NCBI GenBank assembly: GCA_964448105.1
Contig: CAYUVK010000108.1
Coordinates: forward strand, 1-18,197
Direction of reading: 5' to 3'
From: CAVQBP01 sp964448105
GTDB taxonomy: Bacteria; Bacteroidota; Ignavibacteria; Ignavibacteriales; Ignavibacteriaceae
DNA: 18,197 nt
Below, piece after piece: positions 14,641 through 18,197 of this stretch. The notes beneath the pieces were generated by a model. That model did not search any database. It had not been told where the DNA came from and saw only the letters and a list, made by a program, of their open reading frames with translations. Each line of letters starts with the position of its first letter. Positions within the stretch are counted from its first letter, which is position 1. Position numbers and translations under genes: made by a program.

Positions 14641-15888
14641 TTATGATTCCCTAAGCCATTCCCCAAGTTCCTTTAATGATGGTCTCTTTCCATAAGATAA
14701 TATTCCTATCCTGAATACTTTACTTGCCAATTTTATAGCGATGTAAATTGAAATTACCATTATACAAATTGTAATTACCATAACTGACGTAGGGATAGGG
14801 CCTAGATTCACTCTTAACAACATTGCTGTCGGAAGAGTAATAGGTATATACGATAAAACTTTTATTAATATGGAATTAGGATTTTCCATTACCGGTAATA
14901 TCAAGACAATCGGCAACAGCAGTAAAAAACTTAAATATGTAGTAATTTGTTGTGCTTCCTGTTCAGTTGTAACAATGGAGCCGATTCCAACAAAAACCGC
15001 AGTATAAAAAGTATAACCAAGCAGGAAATAAACAAGCATCGGCAAAATGTTATGAAAAGTAGCGAACGGAATTATAGCTGCACCAAGTAATGAAACAGCA
15101 ATTAAAGCCCAAATTAATATTTGAAATAATCCTAATGCTCCAAGTCCTAAAATTTTACCGGTCAGCAATTCGTCAGCCGAGCAGCTTGAAATTATAATTT
15201 CAATTAACCTGTTTGATTTTTCTTCAACTAAGCTTCTAACAAGCATTTGCCCCGACAACATAATCAGCATAAATAATAACATTACAAATATAAAAGCAGT
15301 AAAAAAGATTGTAAGAGTATCGACATTGCTTTCCTTGCCGGATTCTTCCAGTTTTACGGGTTTTATGCTTACATTTTTTGAAATATAATCCATTATTTTA
15401 GGATTTATTCCTTCTGCTTTTAATTTTCTTTCTATTCTTGCCTCATTAAAAGCATCGGAAAATCTTTGGATATCCTTAAAATTACCAATGGATTTACTCC
15501 TATATTCTACATTAACAGAATCCGTCCCTCCATTATTTATAAGAAGATATCCTTCAACTTTTCCTTTAATTACATCTTTATCGGCCGCACTTTTCAGACT
15601 ATCGAACTCATATTCCGATTTACCGGATAATCTAACCAGGATATAAGCCGGCTGGTTTTTTTCAATTGTATATTTATCAAGAGCATTTTCTATCTGTCTG
15701 AAATAAATTCCGGAAGTATCAACTAACCCGATTACTTTAGTTGTGTCAGGTTCTTTACCTGTAAGCAGAGTGGGGGTAATAGAAAAGAATATTACAATAG
15801 TTGGTGTAAGAATTATCGATATAATGAATGCTTTGGTTTTTACTTTTTCTAAAAATTCCCACTTGGCTACGGTAAGTATTTTTTTCAT
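14641..15888 (-). CDS. ABC-2 type transporter permease, NatB-like
   Basis: The membrane subunit of an ABC exporter related to NatAB (sodium efflux in Bacillus). One segment is near the N-terminus (about 20-40), then a large extracytoplasmic domain (about 41-188) with multiple charged residues. A block of membrane segments follows from 191 to about 388. The coupling-helix signature EEKSNRLIEIIISS at 222-235 is the hallmark of this permease family. At 415 aa it is complete. Its ATG is 3 nt after the ATPase stop, so the two are one unit. Sodium specificity cannot be shown from sequence; related pairs export other solutes. Confidence 0.88.
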   Translation of the reverse strand: MKKILTVAKWEFLEKVKTKAFIISIILTPTIVIFFSITPTLLTGKEPDTTKVIGLVDTSGIYFRQIENALDKYTIEKNQPAYILVRLSGKSEYEFDSLKSAADKDVIKGKVEGYLLINNGGTDSVNVEYRSKSIGNFKDIQRFSDAFNEARIERKLKAEGINPKIMDYISKNVSIKPVKLEESGKESNVDTLTIFFTAFIFVMLLFMLIMLSGQMLVRSLVEEKSNRLIEIIISSCSADELLTGKILGLGALGLFQILIWALIAVSLLGAAIIPFATFHNILPMLVYFLLGYTFYTAVFVGIGSIVTTEQEAQQITTYLSFLLLLPIVLILPVMENPNSILIKVLSYIPITLPTAMLLRVNLGPIPTSVMVITICIMVISIYIAIKLASKVFRIGILSYGKRPSLKELGEWLRES

Positions 15889-15891
15889 TAA

Positions 15892-16788
15892 TTAATTTAT
15901 GCTTTCGTTTATAACATCAATAAAAATTTTGTTCAGTGTAGGTTCAATTACAGAAAAACTGTTGATGTTTATTTTATCTATGGCAGCCTTTAATAATTCA
16001 TGTGGAGAAATTCCATCTGTCATTTGAATTTCTGCATAATTACTATAAATATCCGCCTGCTTAACAAAAGGAAGGCTTTTTATAAAAGATGCATCGCCGC
16101 TAAATTCTATTTTTATATTATTTGTTCCATATTTTTTCTTTACCTGGTTTAAGCTTCCGCTGACAACTTCTTTCCCTTTATTTATTAAAAATATTTCAGA
16201 GCATAATTTTTCGGCAGTTTCCATCTGGTGAGTTGATAAAATTATAATTTTACCCGAATCCACAAATGAAAGAATTGTCTCTTTAATCAGCTGCTGGTTA
16301 ATGGGATCAAAACCGGTAAAGGGCTCATCAAGTATTAATAATTTAGGATTATGAATAACGGAAATTATAAATTGAATTTTCTGCTGGTTTCCTTTTGAAA
16401 GTTCCTGGAGTTTTTTATCACGATATTCAGTTGCGTCAAGCTTATTTAACCAGTAATCTGCTTCATCTAAAGCTTTTTGTTTGGGTATATTTTTCAATTT
16501 AGCGAAATAGAGGATTGAATCGATTACTTTGCTTCTTTTGTAAAGTCCGCGTTCTTCAGGAAGATAACCGATTATATTAAAAAATTCATTTGTAACCGGT
16601 TTCCCTTCAAAAGTGATGCTTCCGGAAGTCGGCTTAATAATATTTAGCGCAATTCTTATAGTAGTTGTTTTCCCTGCACCATTCGGTCCGAGCAATCCGA
16701 ATATTTTTCCTTCTTCAACTTTGAATGAAATATTATCAACAGCCCTAACATTTTTAAATTCTTTTACCAGGTTTTCAACAATGAGCAT
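15892..16788 (-). CDS. ABC transporter ATP-binding subunit, NatA-like
   Basis: The ATPase that powers the adjacent permease. From the chosen Met, Walker A GPNGAGKT is at 34-41, the signature LSKGNQQK at 130-137, Walker B LLILDEP at 150-156 and the switch His at 187. A C-terminal domain (about 215-298) follows the NatA-type DUF4162 layout. An in-frame GTG at 16800 adds four residues. However, the SD AAAGGTG includes that GTG itself and sits 9 nt before the ATG at 16788, so I prefer the ATG. The 124-nt gap before it, after kbl, may contain its promoter. Complete and apparently functional. Confidence 0.92.
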   Translation of the reverse strand: MLIVENLVKEFKNVRAVDNISFKVEEGKIFGLLGPNGAGKTTTIRIALNIIKPTSGSITFEGKPVTNEFFNIIGYLPEERGLYKRSKVIDSILYFAKLKNIPKQKALDEADYWLNKLDATEYRDKKLQELSKGNQQKIQFIISVIHNPKLLILDEPFTGFDPINQQLIKETILSFVDSGKIIILSTHQMETAEKLCSEIFLINKGKEVVSGSLNQVKKKYGTNNIKIEFSGDASFIKSLPFVKQADIYSNYAEIQMTDGISPHELLKAAIDKININSFSVIEPTLNKIFIDVINESIN

Positions 16789-16797
16789 AAATGGTTT

Positions 16798-16804
16798 CAC
16801 CTTT
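16798..16804 (-). promoter_or_regulatory. Shine-Dalgarno that favours the ATG start of the ABC ATPase
   Basis: Minus-strand AAAGGTG ends 9 nt before the ATG at 16788 and contains the alternative GTG at 16800. The same AAAGGTG precedes kbl at good spacing, which supports reading it as an SD rather than a start. Confidence 0.6.
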
Positions 16805-16924
16805 TATATAGGTAAATTAAATATTTAATAAAATTACTATTCTTTCTTATATAATCTCAAGTTTTAAGTATAAAAATAATCACATGGCCTTCCGGATACA
16901 GGATAAAACTTAAATAAAAATATA

Positions 16925-18112
16925 TTATTTAAATTGAAATTCTTCTTTAACTTCTTTAAATGCCGTGATAGCAAAATCAAGATCGTCTTTTGAATGAGCA
17001 GCAGAAATTTGCACTCTAATTCTTGCAGTACCTTTGGGAACTACCGGGAAAAAGAAACCGATAACATAAACACCTTTTTCGAGCATCCTTGAAGCCATCT
17101 TTTGCGACAATGCTGCGTCACCAATCATAATAGGAACAATCGGATGTACGCCTTCTTTTATATTTAAACCTGCTTTTGATATGCCTTCTCTAAAATATTT
17201 TGTATTTTCTTCTAATTTGTCTCTAAGGCTAGTTGATTGTTTAAGTAGCTCCAAAACTTTTAAAGATGCAGAGACAATACTTGGTGCGACAGTATTGGAA
17301 AAAAGATAGGGCCTTGATCGTTGTCTTAGCATATCAATAATTTCTTTTCTACCGCTTGTATAACCGCCGCTGGCACCGCCGAGAGCTTTGCCTAAAGTAC
17401 CCGTGATAATATCAACCCTACCAATTACATCCCTGTATTCATGAGTCCCTTTACCGTGTTTACCCATAAAACCAACTGCATGGGAGTCGTCAATCATAAC
17501 CATTGCATTATATTTATCGGCTAGATCGCAAATATCTTTTAAATTTGCAATACTTCCGTCCATGGAGAAAACTCCATCTGTAGCTATTAACCTGAAACGG
17601 AATGACTGGGATTCTTTTAACCTCTCTTCAAGATCATTCATATCGGAATTTTTATATCTAAGCCGTTTGGCTTTGCATAATCTTATTCCATCGATTATAC
17701 TTGCGTGATTTAATTCGTCGCTAATAACAGTATCTTCTTCGGAAAGTATTGTCTCAAATAATCCGCCGTTCGCATCAAAACAAGAGGTATAAAGAATTGT
17801 ATCTTCTGTTCCCAGAAATTCTGAAATTTTAACCTCAAGTTCTTTGTGTATTTCTTGGGTTCCGCAAATAAACCTGACAGAAGACAAGCCGTAACCCCAT
17901 TTATCATAACTTTCTTTTGCAGCTTTAATTATTTCAGAGTTATTAGCTAACCCTAGATAATTATTGGCACACATATTTAGAACCGTTTTACCGCCTTTAA
18001 CTTCTATATTGGCTTGCTGCGGACTGGTAATTATTCTTTCTTTTTTAAAGAGCCCTTCTAAGTCAATATCCTTTAATATTTGAGAATAATGATTTTTTAT
18101 TGATGTGTTCAT
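16925..18112 (-). CDS. kbl: Glycine C-acetyltransferase (2-amino-3-ketobutyrate CoA ligase)
   Basis: A PLP enzyme of the alpha-oxoamine synthase family that cleaves 2-amino-3-ketobutyrate with CoA to glycine and acetyl-CoA, in threonine breakdown. The PLP lysine is Lys242 in TGTLGKALGG. Asp208 and His211 lie in IDDSHAVGF, and ELNHASIIDG (133-142) supplies the ring-stacking His. CANNYLGLA (48-56) and the length of 395 aa match Kbl well; 8-amino-7-oxononanoate synthase is less likely given the GLSSVRFICGTQEIHKELE stretch, which fits Kbl. The SD AAAGGTG lies 4 nt before the ATG. The usual partner, threonine dehydrogenase, is not in the window and could lie upstream or elsewhere. Confidence 0.9.
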   Translation of the reverse strand: MNTSIKNHYSQILKDIDLEGLFKKERIITSPQQANIEVKGGKTVLNMCANNYLGLANNSEIIKAAKESYDKWGYGLSSVRFICGTQEIHKELEVKISEFLGTEDTILYTSCFDANGGLFETILSEEDTVISDELNHASIIDGIRLCKAKRLRYKNSDMNDLEERLKESQSFRFRLIATDGVFSMDGSIANLKDICDLADKYNAMVMIDDSHAVGFMGKHGKGTHEYRDVIGRVDIITGTLGKALGGASGGYTSGRKEIIDMLRQRSRPYLFSNTVAPSIVSASLKVLELLKQSTSLRDKLEENTKYFREGISKAGLNIKEGVHPIVPIMIGDAALSQKMASRMLEKGVYVIGFFFPVVPKGTARIRVQISAAHSKDDLDFAITAFKEVKEEFQFK

Positions 18113-18197
18113 AGTTCACCTTTTTAATTACAAGATTACAAAATTGAGTCCACTCCGAAAAGTCGAGAGAAAAGATAAAGAAAATAATTAAAAGAAG
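18113..18197 (-). promoter_or_regulatory. kbl leader and probable promoter region
   Basis: Minus-strand AAAGGTG (18117-18123) is a good SD for kbl. Upstream, TAATCTTG (18131-18138) is one base off the Bacteroidetes -7 box TAnnTTTG, but would leave a very short leader. A GC-rich patch at about 18147-18171 contains the small palindrome GAGTCCACTC. The promoter assignment is weak. Confidence 0.35.

Noticed and set aside
16859..16911. AAGTTTTA / TAAAACTT inverted repeat after kbl
   Set aside because: An 8-bp AT-rich match with a 37-nt loop is likely chance.
5140..18197. Sigma-54 promoters (TGGC/TTGC pair) for the regulator's targets
   Set aside because: No intergenic region showed the -24/-12 pair at correct spacing.
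1..18197. Mobile element, phage or CRISPR as the hidden system
   Set aside because: No transposase, integrase, phage or cas gene, regular repeat array or target-site duplication was seen on either strand.

Overview
AT-rich bacterial DNA, densely coding, with no gene-free stretch over 300 bases; the longest gap is about 215 bases. The gene content fits the Bacteroidota/Chlorobiota superphylum, most likely an Ignavibacteria-type organism. Pointers are the low GC, a TonB-dependent receptor, an M13 peptidase, signal peptides whose predicted mature proteins begin with Gln, an MCC-type acyl-CoA carboxylase next to an acyl-CoA dehydrogenase and MeaB, and a NatAB-type ABC pair. Several genes keep clear Shine-Dalgarno sequences (before the HIT, ABC ATPase, Kbl, epimerase and NadD genes), which is less usual in core Bacteroidetes. 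The placement is inference from family resemblance only. No rRNA, tRNA, CRISPR array, insertion sequence or phage gene was seen.

Layout. Bases 1-2010 (+) hold a secreted M13 zinc endopeptidase that runs off the left edge. A 15-bp hairpin (2022-2069) separates it from a convergent minus-strand operon spanning 5139 down to 2079. In transcription order this operon encodes a secreted YfiM/DUF2279-like protein, an MNT nucleotidyltransferase, a HEPN partner, an NtrC-type sigma-54 response regulator and a HIT hydrolase. All are overlapping or nearly so, and the MNT/HEPN pair matches the HepT-MntA toxin-antitoxin architecture. Divergent from it at 5278-7143 (+) is a single TonB-dependent receptor.

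Bases 7199-11130 (-) carry an acyl-CoA module: MeaB GTPase, then acyl-CoA dehydrogenase, then an MCCB-like carboxyltransferase subunit. This points to branched-chain amino acid or short acyl-CoA catabolism feeding propionyl/methylmalonyl-CoA. The biotin-carboxylase subunit and the mutase are not in the window.

Bases 11269-14425 (-) form a second compact operon: PrsW-like membrane protease, a degenerate DUF2064-like protein, NadD and a GalE-like epimerase. The junctions are TAATG, ATGA and a 3-nt gap. Bases 14641-16788 (-) hold the NatA/NatB-like ABC ATPase and permease. Bases 16925-18112 (-) hold Kbl (glycine C-acetyltransferase) with its leader at the right edge.

No clearly new multi-gene system is visible. 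The most interesting items are the HEPN/MNT pair buried in a regulator operon, the apparently catalytically dead DUF2064-like protein coupled to PrsW and NadD, the acyl-CoA dehydrogenase with an altered flavin-site motif, and the doubly palindromic hairpin at 2022-2069.
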